A stretch of 50,855 nt of DNA from Sulfuritalea sp. (lineage in GTDB: Bacteria > Pseudomonadota > Gammaproteobacteria > Burkholderiales > Rhodocyclaceae): assembly GCA_016708585.1 (NCBI GenBank), contig JADJFK010000018.1, positions 1 through 50,855 of the forward strand, written 5' to 3'. The notes below the pieces were generated by a model. The model was not told the origin of the DNA. It saw only the letters and a list, made by a program, of their open reading frames with translations, and ran no database searches. Positions 30,501 to 38,249 of the stretch are shown piece after piece. Position numbers and translations under genes: made by a program. Every line of letters begins with the position of its first letter. Position 1 is the first letter of the stretch.

Positions 30501-31893
30501 CCGCGATGTCTCTGGCCTGGCGTTCCTTGCGCAGCGCCAGCATCTTCTTGAAGTCGCCAGTGCGGAAGGCTGATTCCTCGGCATCCGCGTCTGCCGGGCC
30601 TTCGTCTGCGTTTGCAGGCTGCGCGAACAGGTCTTGATCCAGCGGGCTCGGCCGCCCGCGCCTGGCGTTCTTCACCAGCATCTGCGGCCCGGCCTTGCCG
30701 CGGCGGTTCTCCGCGCGCTCGACCATGGCCTGCGCCGCAGCGTCCCGCACCGCGGCCACGTTGTCCACGTAGGCGGTCAGGTCGAACGTCGAGCCCTGCG
30801 CGACCTTGATGAACTTCGTCGCCGCGCGCATGAACTGGTACAGCACCTTGCGGAAGGCGTTGCTGTCGATGTCGTACAGCCGGCCCCAGAAGTCAGGGTC
30901 CACCCACAGGGCGCCGTTGATGTCCGAAAGCAGTTCGAGCCGGGCGCCGGCCTCGGTCATCGGCGTCTCGCCGGCCACAAGCTGCGCGTTCTCGCGCGCC
31001 ATCTGCGCCTGCACGGCGCCGGCCTTCAGGTGCTGCTCGATGGCCTGGTCCAGCTTGGCCCCGGTCGCCTTGTCGTTGGCGTCGAACCAGTGCTTGACCT
31101 CATGCCCGGTCACGCCGATCAGCGTCTCGGGGCTGGTCACGCGCGCCGTGTCCACGAAGGCGCCGCGGCGGAACTGCAGCCCGTTGCCCGGGGCGCCGTT
31201 CACGGCCTGGACTCGAACACCGAACGCGGCGTCGATGATGGCGGCCACCGTCTTGAAGATCGGCGGCACGTTCTTGGCCGGCTTCAGCTTCCAGGGCTTG
31301 CCGGCCGGCGTGCGCCACTTGGACTTGGCCAGCGCCGTGTTTGCCGCTTCGAGCGCTTTCGCATCGGCCTCGGCGGTCAGCACGCTCGGGGCGCGCTCCT
31401 TGGGCACCAGCGCCCAGCCGCCCGTGACTTCGACGGACTTGACCTTGCCGGCAATGCCGTTCTGCGCGGCGTAGACAAGCGCCCGGCCGTTCGTCGTGAA
31501 CGGCTCGGCGGTCGGGGCTTCGGCTAGGTCTTGGGCTGCTTGATCTGCGGCGGGTCTACCCGCTTCAGTTCCTGCACCGTCTGCTTCTGCTGCGGCGTCA
31601 GGGGTTGGCGGTCGAAGATCGCCCCGAACAGGCTGTGCCCCGCCGGGGACTTCCAGATTTTGCGGGATGCTTGGTTCATCGAGCCTCGCAAGTACGTCAG
31701 AGCGCGATGCGCGCGGGACATCGCCGAACATATCCACGCTCGGCTGGGTGGCAAGATCATAGGCGTACTTCGCCACCATGCGCAATTCTTCGCCGATGCG
31801 CTTGGCGCTGCGGTTGTTGCGCGCGAACATGCGCAGCACCTTGAGCACGTCGGGGTCCATGCTCATGTCGGTCTGCGCCGCGATGTCGGCCAT
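27556..31893 (-). CDS. Polyvalent protein: zincin, ParB-like, NadD-like, zeta-toxin-like
   Basis: This open frame of 1,445 residues strings several domains together. A zincin-like metallopeptidase has GHEVKHW near residue 268, with ELLSDINGALW downstream. A ParB-like part has VSSDGFVIDGHHRWLAQLRK near 755. A nucleotidyltransferase of NadD type has FGGSFNPIHSGH near 838 and ISSSKIRKAIDAG near 983. A zeta-toxin-like P-loop kinase has YVMGGGGAAGKGG near 1106. The real N terminus probably lies upstream across a frame break (see 31977-32105). The last 140 codons may be wrong frame (see 27765-27983). Such multidomain proteins are considered ejected or host-takeover factors. Activities are inferred from motifs. 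Confidence 0.7.
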   Translation of the reverse strand: MADIAAQTDMSMDPDVLKVLRMFARNNRSAKRIGEELRMVAKYAYDLATQPSVDMFGDVPRASRSDVLARLDEPSIPQNLEVPGGAQPVRGDLRPPTPDAAAEADGAGTEAGRPAADQAAQDLAEAPTAEPFTTNGRALVYAAQNGIAGKVKSVEVTGGWALVPKERAPSVLTAEADAKALEAANTALAKSKWRTPAGKPWKLKPAKNVPPIFKTVAAIIDAAFGVRVQAVNGAPGNGLQFRRGAFVDTARVTSPETLIGVTGHEVKHWFDANDKATGAKLDQAIEQHLKAGAVQAQMARENAQLVAGETPMTEAGARLELLSDINGALWVDPDFWGRLYDIDSNAFRKVLYQFMRAATKFIKVAQGSTFDLTAYVDNVAAVRDAAAQAMVERAENRRGKAGPQMLVKNARRGRPSPLDQDLFAQPANADEGPADADAEESAFRTGDFKKMLALRKERQARDIAAVGDLSVLAGARYVWSCRVRCGKWRIQRFDAGGFSGHMVYDGQAQATEAAIGEGFKIRDDEAIDRLSSTPEWDRGMFLANQMQQLNSKQITFDELSRRVKEYDEARAAQPAPASAPTPAQADDFNLTAPTRGDVLAQQQARADETKAEAARRRARDEADRKDRERRDIADRARQDASAENFVLGQDAEEALAGQGGLFNSRAGEWRLFPDTMGGKGIPRADMPQVSMVDRPAMLEFLTGRGIPSTKVEVPPGNLKPTQREYAPAKVDRSMEASGETATALVSSDGFVIDGHHRWLAQLRKGELLRAWRFDAPATEVIEAIRAFPGVRKSDESAGVEAVAGALPGQEGELILGGTAPPKDKPVVLVFGGSFNPIHSGHVQAAESARKMLTDAGYTVSTVLVSPSPQRLLAAKSGADASRLVDRTAMARRAFAGMDGFVVDDTPSRDADAFPGKLKRTQQADWVAAKYPGATVISLTGQDAAPGSPPGFPSLYQGDPGTSHDGYYYLAVPRDEASPDAISSSKIRKAIDAGQNVPSGFAAEDVLGYFKALRGKSGQTAIDGSLYDLDAPDFGLMKPQRPLPDDDPRLVPTAVENADKTLTFTRETGLHEGKSVPRARLHQLIEDKHFAGVTPPTGRRPIVYVMGGGGAAGKGGVLRAMQQKNAITQPGTAVHLDPDNIKGLLPEYGELIAAGDTRGASVVHEESSYLTKRIQPRAIAGKYDVILDVTLGDEAKALKMLKSFKDAGYEVRLFGVTIDPATAAVRAIKRATEPGNDQGRWVPLDQLLKAHKAFTPAFAKYAEIADEAVLYDNTDGRTTLAEKVDGTLEIRDQKAYNEAVERSARVDVQAQTLRGIREGAPRVVEPSGRSDGNQQDDRLAEIRPRQSAEREPDRTEGQDRGQAQGTRPERESGLPPVAQPAGAEYARLADPFADNYARLEGRKVSFDVRIEDTGQTATFTVDAAQYLRELDQRRDVARRLADCVAR
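27765..27983 (-). CDS. Small helical protein in an alternative frame
   Basis: GTG 27983 follows AAAGGAG by five bases and gives VSMSKRKPSAESVKAHREWS then NLVDDLTAINRTIDSQKF. It ends EARLKELDLSVSLDFPL, 72 residues. This is much more protein-like than the Arg/Gln/Pro-rich reading of the same bases in the polyvalent frame. It is either a separate gene or the true C-terminal part of the kinase protein after a frame break. The next piece (EYARLADPFADNYARLEGRK to 27556) then looks like a further small gene or domain. Confidence 0.5.
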   Translation of the reverse strand: MSMSKRKPSAESVKAHREWSNLVDDLTAINRTIDSQKFVHGKAPSESQIAQKAKIEARLKELDLSVSLDFPL

Positions 31894-31976
31894 CTTGATG
31901 CCGCGCCGCTTGGCATTCAGCGCAGCCTTCGCGGCTTGCGTGATCTGCGGCCGGATGTCCAGGCCGCCGGCATTCT

Positions 31977-32105
31977 TCAGATCATCATCTGCGGCGCGGC
32001 GGCGGCCAGGCCAGCCATCACCACGCGCGCCTCGGGGTCGATCGCCTGGGCGTACAGGGCCAGCAGCGCGTCATCGTCGTAGGCGGTCTGGAAGACGGCG
32101 GCCAT
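31977..32105 (-). CDS. Probable N-terminal part of the polyvalent protein (frame break)
   Basis: ATG 32105 begins MAAVFQTAYDDDALLALYAQ and reads AIDPEARVVMAGLAAAAP before a stop at 31977. The neighbouring frame continues without a start codon as DDDLKNAGGLDIRPQITQAA and KAALNAKRRGIKMADIAAQ, straight into the polyvalent protein. One missing or extra base in the GCCGCCGCC run near 31990 would join them. If so, the polyvalent protein starts here and is about 70 residues longer. Confidence 0.5.
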   Translation of the reverse strand: MAAVFQTAYDDDALLALYAQAIDPEARVVMAGLAAAAPQMMI

Positions 32106-32139
32106 CAGCCGGTCCTGCGCCTGATTCCGGGGCGATCCG

Positions 32140-32713
32140 TCAGATGGCGACGCCCGTCTGCTTCGTGACCGGCATGGCCTTGACGAAGCCAGATGGGCGG
32201 CCGATGTCAGCGTTCCGTCGTCGTTGAAGTCCAGCGTTGACAGGTCCAGGCGCCTGGCGTCGTCGCGCGCTGCCTCACGGGCGCTCTTGTCGGCCACGCC
32301 TGAGACGTTGGACTCGTCGCCGATGTTCGCCGTCACGTCGGCCGGCTGCATGATACGCACCAGCACCCTGTCTCGGCGGATGTCCGCCGGGTTCACGCCA
32401 TGCGTCGGCCGCGCGGCGTGACGCCCTGTAACCGGCTTCCGTAGTGAATCTGCGCCTGGATGGCCCTGCGCCGCTGCGCCTGGCCACCACGCGAGCCGGC
32501 CTGGCAGCCTTCCGGTAGCCTGGCGTTCGCCGTGCCGTCTGCGCCGTGGCTTGGCAGCAGGTCGGCGGCTCGACCACGGCGTACTGCACCAACTTCCGGC
32601 CGGCGGGGTGTCCACGCCGCCCGGCGGTTGGCTCCGGGCTTGACGGCCAGCACGTCGGCGCCCGTGGCGAAGATGCTTTCAAGCCCAGGCGGTTGGGTCA
32701 GGTTCTTGCCCAT
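32140..32713 (-). pseudogene. Gene broken by several frame changes
   Basis: Good protein sequence appears in different frames along one line. It begins MGKNLTQPPGLESIFATGAD at 32713 and GRKLVQYAVVEP near 32590. Then comes IQAQIHYGSRLQGVTPRGR, then THGVNPADIRRDRVLVRIMQ with ADVTANIGDESNVSGVADKS, and finally GRPSGFVKAMPVTKQTGVAI with a stop at 32140. At least three single-base shifts are needed for one protein of about 190 residues. This may be real decay or, more likely given the other breaks, sequence error. No family is recognised. Confidence 0.5.
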
Positions 32714-34745
32714 GACTGCATCTGCTGGATGTCACGCGGGCGCGGTTCAGAACGGTCGGGGCGGCTTGGGAACCGGCCGGGGTTGCTGCATTCAGTCCGC
32801 CCGGTGTAGCTCCCACTGCAGCAGGTTGATTCGCAGCACCGCGTCCTGCAGGTACTGGCTCTCCGGGCAGAACCGATCCGGCTCGCCCGTCATCAGCCAT
32901 TCGTCCCAAAGCTCCGCCGCTTCGGCCAGGTTGATCGCGCCCTGCATCAGCGGCTGGTGCAGCCAATGGGGCATCTGCTGGTACGACAGGCTGGACAAAG
33001 CGGCCCCTCAGTTGCTGCTCGGCCATCGCCGCGAGGCTGCCTTGCGGCACGGATGCGACACCCAGGTCTGCCGGTGTCGCGGCGCGCGGGCCTGCAAGCT
33101 CTGTGGCCTGGCCGACAGGGATGCGCTCGCCGTCGTCGGTCGGCATGCCCGGCAGTTCGGTGACTTCTCCGGTCGGGATCGGCTCAACCTGCGGCTGCGG
33201 CGCGATCGCCGCGACCTGCTCGGGCGTCAGCGGCGTCGTCGGCATGTCCTCGACGCGGATGACCGGCGGCGCCGGCCGGGTCTGGCCGGTCTCCAGCGCC
33301 GTGATCAGGGCGTCCTCGACGGACATCCGCGAGCCGTCCGTAGACGAACGGCGCAGGTCGGTCATGGCGGCCGGCACCATCATGCCGCCGCCGGCCACTG
33401 CGCCGACGATGGCCGAAGCCAGCAGGCCCGATGTCAGCGGCGTGTCCTTGCCGGCCAGTTGGTCGATGGCGTTCTGCCCAAACTGCGACAGGATTTCGGT
33501 GCCGCTTTCACCGGCGGAACTCCCGACAACGGCAGCGCTCGCCGCGCCAACGCGCTTGGCCAGGTCTTTGACTGCCGCCGCGCGCTGTCCGGGCGGCAGC
33601 TTCAGGAAAAAGGATCGCGCCTTGTCCATGACGCCGAGCGAGATCAGTTCGCTTCCGGCCTCGGCCGCGCCCTTGCCCACTGCAGCCACGGCGCTGTCGC
33701 CGCCAGCGTACTCGCCGCCGGCAACCTGCGCGCCCATGCCCGGCAGAATCATCGCGCGGGCCGCCGGCACCATAAAGGCGACAACTTGCTGAGCGAACAT
33801 CGGCGCCTGCGCGGCCACGTTGGCGGCCAGCCACGTCCCGAACTGGTCGCGGTCCCATGCTTCCATGGGTTCCTGCGTCATCTGCGGCGAGGACCACTCC
33901 TGCGCCGCCTGCATGAGTCCGTCCACCAGCGGCGCATTCGGGACGCGCTCGAAGCCGTCGCCGCCCAGGCGGCGAGAGATCGGGTTCAGCAGCGTCTCGG
34001 CCAGGAACTGCGCCGCAGTGCCCGGGGCGTTGATGATCCCGCCCAGCGCCCGCGCGCCGCCTGATCCGGCGCCGGCAATGACGGGGTTCTCGCGGGCGAA
34101 CTCGACCTGATTCCAGTCGGTCGCATCCACCCGTGCGCGCTCGGCCAGGGTTGCAGGGTCAGCAGCCGCCGCCGCGAGCACGCCACCAGCGCCGCGCCGG
34201 GCCAGCGTCTGCGCCTCGGTCGGCATCGCTCCGATCTCGGTGATGTCTGGCTGCGCGTCAGGGAACGACACCGGGCGCGGCTTGCGAAGTCCGGTGCCGG
34301 CCGGCGGCGCCACGCGCGGGCCTTCGGCGATGACCCGGGAGAACTCGGGCATGTCGCGTTCGGCCTGCCTGCCGGTGGCGTTCACCGACTCGGCTTCGGC
34401 CAGCAGAACCTTCGCCGCCCTGCCCTGCACGTCGTCGCGCGTGGCCATGCGCTTGAGCACCGGCAGCCGGTTGGCCTCTGGCATCTTGCCGTAGATGGCG
34501 CGCTGTTCTTCGATGAACTCCGGGCGCAGCATCGGATCGGCGGCCGGCGCGCGGCTGGCCCGGTCGAGCACGCTGGTCGCCGGGGCCGGCGCCATCATCT
34601 TCTTGGCCTGCTCGAACTGCCCGCGGTAGCGGTCGGCCAGGCCGGGCTCAGGCTTCGCGGTCGGGGCCGGCGCGTCCAGTTCGCCGTCGAACGGCTTGAA
34701 CCCTGCTTCGTCGTCTAGCTCGCCGTCGAACTCAGTGAAGGCCAC
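32679..34745 (-). CDS. Putative internal virion (ejection) protein
   Basis: This is a 688-residue frame, of which about the first 580 look authentic. The N terminus has a duplicated phrase (FDGELDDEAGFKP, FDGELDAPAPTAKP). Then come helical segments (EEQRAIYGKMPEANRLPVLK). A Gly/Ala-rich hydrophobic middle follows (QQVVAFMVPAARAMILPGMG, then TSGLLASAIVGAVAGGGMMV) that could insert in membranes, as in ejected proteins of podoviruses. The last 107 residues are Pro/Ala/Gly-rich and overlap a better-looking frame at 32792-32998, so the true end is unsure. It lies in the internal-protein gene cluster. Confidence 0.6.
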   Translation of the reverse strand: MAFTEFDGELDDEAGFKPFDGELDAPAPTAKPEPGLADRYRGQFEQAKKMMAPAPATSVLDRASRAPAADPMLRPEFIEEQRAIYGKMPEANRLPVLKRMATRDDVQGRAAKVLLAEAESVNATGRQAERDMPEFSRVIAEGPRVAPPAGTGLRKPRPVSFPDAQPDITEIGAMPTEAQTLARRGAGGVLAAAAADPATLAERARVDATDWNQVEFARENPVIAGAGSGGARALGGIINAPGTAAQFLAETLLNPISRRLGGDGFERVPNAPLVDGLMQAAQEWSSPQMTQEPMEAWDRDQFGTWLAANVAAQAPMFAQQVVAFMVPAARAMILPGMGAQVAGGEYAGGDSAVAAVGKGAAEAGSELISLGVMDKARSFFLKLPPGQRAAAVKDLAKRVGAASAAVVGSSAGESGTEILSQFGQNAIDQLAGKDTPLTSGLLASAIVGAVAGGGMMVPAAMTDLRRSSTDGSRMSVEDALITALETGQTRPAPPVIRVEDMPTTPLTPEQVAAIAPQPQVEPIPTGEVTELPGMPTDDGERIPVGQATELAGPRAATPADLGVASVPQGSLAAMAEQQLRGRFVQPVVPADAPLAAPAADAGRDQPGRSGGALGRMADDGRAGSVLPGEPVPAGRGAANQPAAVGATPGGLNAATPAGSQAAPTVLNRARVTSSRCSHGQEPDPTAWA
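32792..32998 (-). CDS. Small Trp/Gln-rich protein overlapping another frame
   Basis: TTG 32998 follows GAGGGG by about five bases and gives SSLSYQQMPHWLHQPLMQGA, then INLAEAAELWDEWLMTGEPD. It ends LRINLLQWELHRAD, 68 residues. Its composition is far more natural than the same stretch of the overlapping long frame. It may be an independent gene or the real C-terminal end of the upstream protein after a frame break. No family recognised. Confidence 0.5.
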   Translation of the reverse strand: MSSLSYQQMPHWLHQPLMQGAINLAEAAELWDEWLMTGEPDRFCPESQYLQDAVLRINLLQWELHRAD

Positions 34746-34748
34746 GGG

Positions 34749-35840
34749 TCAGCCTCCAATGAAGCGCTTGCCGTCCGGGGTCTGGTACACCGGCTTGCCC
34801 TTGCTGGTGCCGATCTGCTTGGCGCCAGGGGGCAGCGCCTTGAGCGTGCTCGGAGTCTTCGCCGGGCCTGGTGCGGCAGCCGGCGCCGCGTTGCCCAGGC
34901 CCCGCCGGTTCAGTTCGGCCGCGATGCCACGCGCCATCTGCTGCAGTTCGGTGCGCTGCGCGCGTGTGGCGTCGTCCATGCTGTCCTCATCGAACGTGCG
35001 GATCAGCCCGTTGATGGCATTCAGCGTGGTCGTCAGGCGCTCAGGCGAGGCGCCCTTGATGTTGCCGCCGGCATCGGCCTTCAGCTTGTTGATCTCGGCG
35101 CCGGTCTTCGCGGCCTCGGCATTCCTCTGCTTGGCCAGTGCGCCCTCGGATGGAATCTTGGCGGCGTCCACCGAGCCGGCGGCCGGAACCCCGGTCAGCA
35201 CGCTCGACCCGCCGGCATCGTATGGCCCCTTGCCCTGCATCAGCAGCGCACCGCGCTCCTTGCCCGGGTCGCCGGAAAGCGCCGCCTCGGTCACGGCGTC
35301 GGTCTGCCGGCCGCCGGCAAGCTGGTCGGCGTTGCTCTTGAGGTCGCTCGTCGCCCCGGCCAGGCTGCGGCCCAGGCGCTTCATCATGGCCTTGAAGGAT
35401 TCGACATCGGGCTCGACCTGATCGCGCGTCACGGTGCGCATGCGGTCGCCGTCGTCGATCTGCTCGGCGACTTGCGTCGTGCGGGTGAAGCGGTTGGTCC
35501 CGGTCTTGGCGTCGGCCACGCGCTGCTGCGCCTCGGCCATCGAGACCCCGGTGTCCTGCATCTCGCGGAAGACGGCTTGGCGCTCCAGCGGGTCCACCGC
35601 CTCGGCGCCCGCGGCATCAGCCAGCGCCCCGCCGCGCGAACCACCGCCACCACCTGAGCGCGCGGCGCGTGCCTCCCGGTCGGCCTGCATCTGTTCCTCG
35701 CGCCACTTCCGCGACTCGTCAAGCTCGCGCTGGCGCTCCATGCGAGCTTGGTCGATCTCCTGCTGACGGCGCATGTACTGCGCCTGGTCGATCAGGCCCG
35801 GCCCGCCGACGCCTCGAAGGAAAGCACCCAGCGCGCTCAT
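34749..35840 (-). CDS. Putative internal virion protein, coiled coil
   Basis: This 363-residue protein is MSALGAFLRGVGGPGLIDQA, then a charged coiled coil (YMRRQQEIDQARMERQRELD). A Gly-rich hinge and more helices follow, ending in the beta hairpin IGTSKGKPVYQTPDGKRFIG. The closing phrase 'G-x-P-V-Y-x-T-P-D-G-x-x-F' is common at the end of phage internal and tail proteins. It overlaps its upstream gene by ATGA. Ejection or head-vertex function is inference. Confidence 0.6.
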   Translation of the reverse strand: MSALGAFLRGVGGPGLIDQAQYMRRQQEIDQARMERQRELDESRKWREEQMQADREARAARSGGGGGSRGGALADAAGAEAVDPLERQAVFREMQDTGVSMAEAQQRVADAKTGTNRFTRTTQVAEQIDDGDRMRTVTRDQVEPDVESFKAMMKRLGRSLAGATSDLKSNADQLAGGRQTDAVTEAALSGDPGKERGALLMQGKGPYDAGGSSVLTGVPAAGSVDAAKIPSEGALAKQRNAEAAKTGAEINKLKADAGGNIKGASPERLTTTLNAINGLIRTFDEDSMDDATRAQRTELQQMARGIAAELNRRGLGNAAPAAAPGPAKTPSTLKALPPGAKQIGTSKGKPVYQTPDGKRFIGG

Positions 35841-36247
35841 GCCATGGCTCCCTGCCGGGCGGCGGCCAGCGCCCCCGGTGCGTCGTCCTCGTCCATGTCG
35901 TCCATGCCTTCAGGCTCGGCGCCTTCCAGCATCGGCTCGACCTCGGCCATCAGCGCGTCCGGGTCTTCGGCCAGGCCAGACTCGACCATCACCGCGATCA
36001 GCACCTTGGCCATGGTGTCGCGCGTGGCTTCGAGCACGTCGGGCGGAATCTGCACGCCAGCGCCTTCGGCAGACTTGACGATGGCGGCCTCGACCTGCTG
36101 CAGCGCGCTCACGATGGCCTGCGCCGGGCCGCGCGCCTTGGCGTCTGTGGCGATCATCTCGGCGCCTTCGTCGCTGGTCAGCGCCTGCATGGCCTGGCGC
36201 CCGGCCCGTTCGTACATGGCCTGGCCTTGCTGGTTCGGCTGCATCAT
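35837..36247 (-). CDS. Hypothetical acidic virion-region protein
   Basis: The double ATG at 36247 gives about 136 residues. It opens MMQPNQQGQAMYERAGRQAM, has a helix AQAIVSALQQVEAAIVKSAE, and ends with an acidic tail (EGMDDMDEDDAPGALAAARQ). Acidic helical proteins of this size sit with portal and internal genes in SU10-like and N4-like podoviruses. No family is recognised by sight. Confidence 0.6.
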   Translation of the reverse strand: MMQPNQQGQAMYERAGRQAMQALTSDEGAEMIATDAKARGPAQAIVSALQQVEAAIVKSAEGAGVQIPPDVLEATRDTMAKVLIAVMVESGLAEDPDALMAEVEPMLEGAEPEGMDDMDEDDAPGALAAARQGAMA

Positions 36248-37152
36248 CCGCCCCCCTTGGTGTAGACGGTGGTCTTCATGGCCGGCAGCGCGCCCGGGGC
36301 CTGCCTGCGGCGCCGGTCGATGTCCTTCTGGTCCAGCCAGTCGCGCTGGTCCTGCGCGGCCTTCTCGATGTTCATCTGGTTGACGCCGGAGCCGATCAGG
36401 CTCATGGCGGTGGTCAGCCAGTCGTTGTTGAACAAGGAACTGCCAACAGTCTTCACGGCATCTCCCGCTGCCGATGTCACGGCATCGCCGACCGAGCCCG
36501 ACAGGGCGCTTGTCAGCCAGTCGAACGCACCACCGCCAGCGGCTGTCTTGGCAGCCGCAGCACCGGCCCCCTCGGTCAGTCCCCACCCAGTCGCCGCACT
36601 GTCGAGCGTGGCAGACCCGACCCCGTAGTCCATCAGTGCGCCGGCACCGGCTTCAGCCGCACCGGCCCCAGCACCGCCCGCACCCATGCCGGCAAGCGCT
36701 TCTGCACCATACCCGGCGGTCAGCACCGTGGCGATGAGCGGCAGAATCCGCTGTTCGAGCCGGTCCTGCCACTTGTCCTTGGACGATGTTTGCCGGGTCG
36801 CGGTCGGGTCATCGACCATCACGCCCATGCCGGTCTCAGGGTCCACCCGGTAGTAGACTTCGGCCGTGTCGTACTTGTGCGCGCCGGGCTGCTGCACAAC
36901 AAGCCTGAACAAGCCCGGCTCGACTTCCTCGGGACGTTTTAGCTGGTACTTGCTGTTGTAGCCGCCAGCGTTCAGCGTGTCTTGGTCGGCGCCCCATACA
37001 CTCTCAGACCACGCATCGGGTCTGCTTCCGAAACTGAAGCTGCCCAAGGTGTCGCCCTGCCATGCCGGGTGGTCGATGGTCTGCTTCCGAAACTGAAGCT
37101 GCCGGATTCCGGCCCACGGATCGGACGCTGCCGAGAGTGATCCTGTTGCCAT
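36244..37152 (-). CDS. Putative structural protein with glycine-rich hydrophobic half
   Basis: Start ATG 37152 gives MATGSLSAASDPWAGIRQLQ and about 302 residues. The first half has KYQLKRPEEVEPGLFRLVVQ. The second is Gly/Ala-rich with hydrophobic stretches (LPLIATVLTAGYGAEALAGM). A charged C-terminal helix (NIEKAAQDQRDWLDQKDIDR) follows. This form, with Gly-zipper-like helices, suggests a membrane-active virion protein. A 26-base direct repeat near the start is read in two different frames (see 37019-37103). Confidence 0.55.
   Translation of the reverse strand: MATGSLSAASDPWAGIRQLQFRKQTIDHPAWQGDTLGSFSFGSRPDAWSESVWGADQDTLNAGGYNSKYQLKRPEEVEPGLFRLVVQQPGAHKYDTAEVYYRVDPETGMGVMVDDPTATRQTSSKDKWQDRLEQRILPLIATVLTAGYGAEALAGMGAGGAGAGAAEAGAGALMDYGVGSATLDSAATGWGLTEGAGAAAAKTAAGGGAFDWLTSALSGSVGDAVTSAAGDAVKTVGSSLFNNDWLTTAMSLIGSGVNQMNIEKAAQDQRDWLDQKDIDRRRRQAPGALPAMKTTVYTKGGG
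37019..37103 (-). repeat. 26-base direct repeat used in two frames
   Basis: Copies at 37019-37044 and 37078-37103 are identical. They lie 59 bases apart, which is not a multiple of three. Inside the gene one copy encodes RQLQFRKQT and the other GSFSFGSRP. It may be a short duplication, or a mis-joined read. Confidence 0.7.
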
Positions 37153-37206
37153 CACACGGCCCCTTCGGTTGCTTCGGCCGGGGCCACGGCGAACAGGCTC
37201 CACTCA

Positions 37207-38241
37207 TCAGCCCACTGCCGGGCTGTTGGCGTACAGGGTGTTGAGGAACGTCTGCCGCTGCTCGGTCAGGGTCTGCAGCGTGGCGATCTGCGCCTGCTTC
37301 ACGTCGGGGTCCATGTCCGACTCGTTGATCCGCGCGACTGCCGCGGCGTAGTCGTCGTTGATCCCCTGGCTCGCGGTGCGGTAGCCGGAATACAGGTTCG
37401 TGCCCTGCTGCTTGTCCAGCAGCTTGATCTGCGCGTCGGTCTGCGCGCTGATCTCGGTCAGGCGGTTGTTGAACTGCGCCGCGTCGCGGCCGGTGGTGAA
37501 TGCCTCGGTCGCTTCGCGCTCCCCGGTGCGGAACTCGCGCTCGGCGGCGTTCTCGGTGGTTTGCAGCGTGCGGTCCAGGGCGGATTCGCCAGACTTCCAC
37601 GTCTGCCCTTCGCGCTGTGCACCAAGCCCGAACCCGGCCTTGGCCGTCGTCAGCGCCCCCTCGCGGCCGAATGCGTTGGCGTCCCGGGCGAAGGTGTTCT
37701 GCGCGCTGGCGTTGTCACGCTCGCTGGTGAAGTAGCTCGATGCGTCCTGCTGGGCGATGGGCAGCGCCGACTCGATGGCCGCGCGCTCGCCGGCCTGGCC
37801 AGCCATGGTGCTGTTCAGCAGCCCGCGACTGTTGCTGTACGCCTGGGCCTTCGACCGGGCCAGGGTCATGTACGGGTTATCACTGGCCAGCAGCTTCGTG
37901 AGGTTGTTGCTCACCAGCGCGTTGTCGCTCGGGGTGTACGTGGTCGCGCCCTGCATCGGGCCGGCCATGGTCTTGTACTGGTCCGCCGTCATGTTGGTCG
38001 GGTCGGTGGCCCAGCTTGCCAACGCCCCGCCTGTCCCGCCGCCTTGGCTTGTGGTGCCAAGGCTTTCGTAGCCCTGCTGCTTGGTCCAGTTGTCGGCCGT
38101 CCCGCCCTGCCACCCCATTGCCTCGTCCATCTGCGAGCCGGTGACGCCGTACTTCTTGGCCGCCGTATACATGGCGCCCGGGTCGTTGACGATGCCCTGC
38201 TCTTGGACGTAGCCCTTGATCTGCTGTGGCGTGTAGGCCAT
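37207..38241 (-). CDS. Putative tail-region coiled-coil protein
   Basis: This 344-residue protein is MAYTPQQIKGYVQEQGIVND then PGAMYTAAKKYGVTGSQMDE, a small helical lead that resembles a peptidoglycan-binding or tail assembly module. A Ser/Gly/Ala-rich coil with many Arg/Glu turns follows (ENAAEREFRTGEREATEAFT). It ends with QTLTEQRQTFLNTLYANSPA. It is the first large gene after the portal. Proteins with this 'P-Q-Q-I-K-x-Y-V' lead are common in podovirus internal gene blocks, with no proven activity. Confidence 0.6.
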   Translation of the reverse strand: MAYTPQQIKGYVQEQGIVNDPGAMYTAAKKYGVTGSQMDEAMGWQGGTADNWTKQQGYESLGTTSQGGGTGGALASWATDPTNMTADQYKTMAGPMQGATTYTPSDNALVSNNLTKLLASDNPYMTLARSKAQAYSNSRGLLNSTMAGQAGERAAIESALPIAQQDASSYFTSERDNASAQNTFARDANAFGREGALTTAKAGFGLGAQREGQTWKSGESALDRTLQTTENAAEREFRTGEREATEAFTTGRDAAQFNNRLTEISAQTDAQIKLLDKQQGTNLYSGYRTASQGINDDYAAAVARINESDMDPDVKQAQIATLQTLTEQRQTFLNTLYANSPAVG

Positions 38242-38249
38242 GGTGGTCC

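Noticed and set aside
31524..31760. Minus-strand frame reading SRKIWKSPAGHSLFGAIFDR and onwards inside the polyvalent gene
   Set aside because: It reads better than the Pro/Ala/Glu-rich linker of the long frame, so two indels are possible. Linkers of that kind are also usual in polyvalent proteins. The evidence is not enough to list it as a gene.
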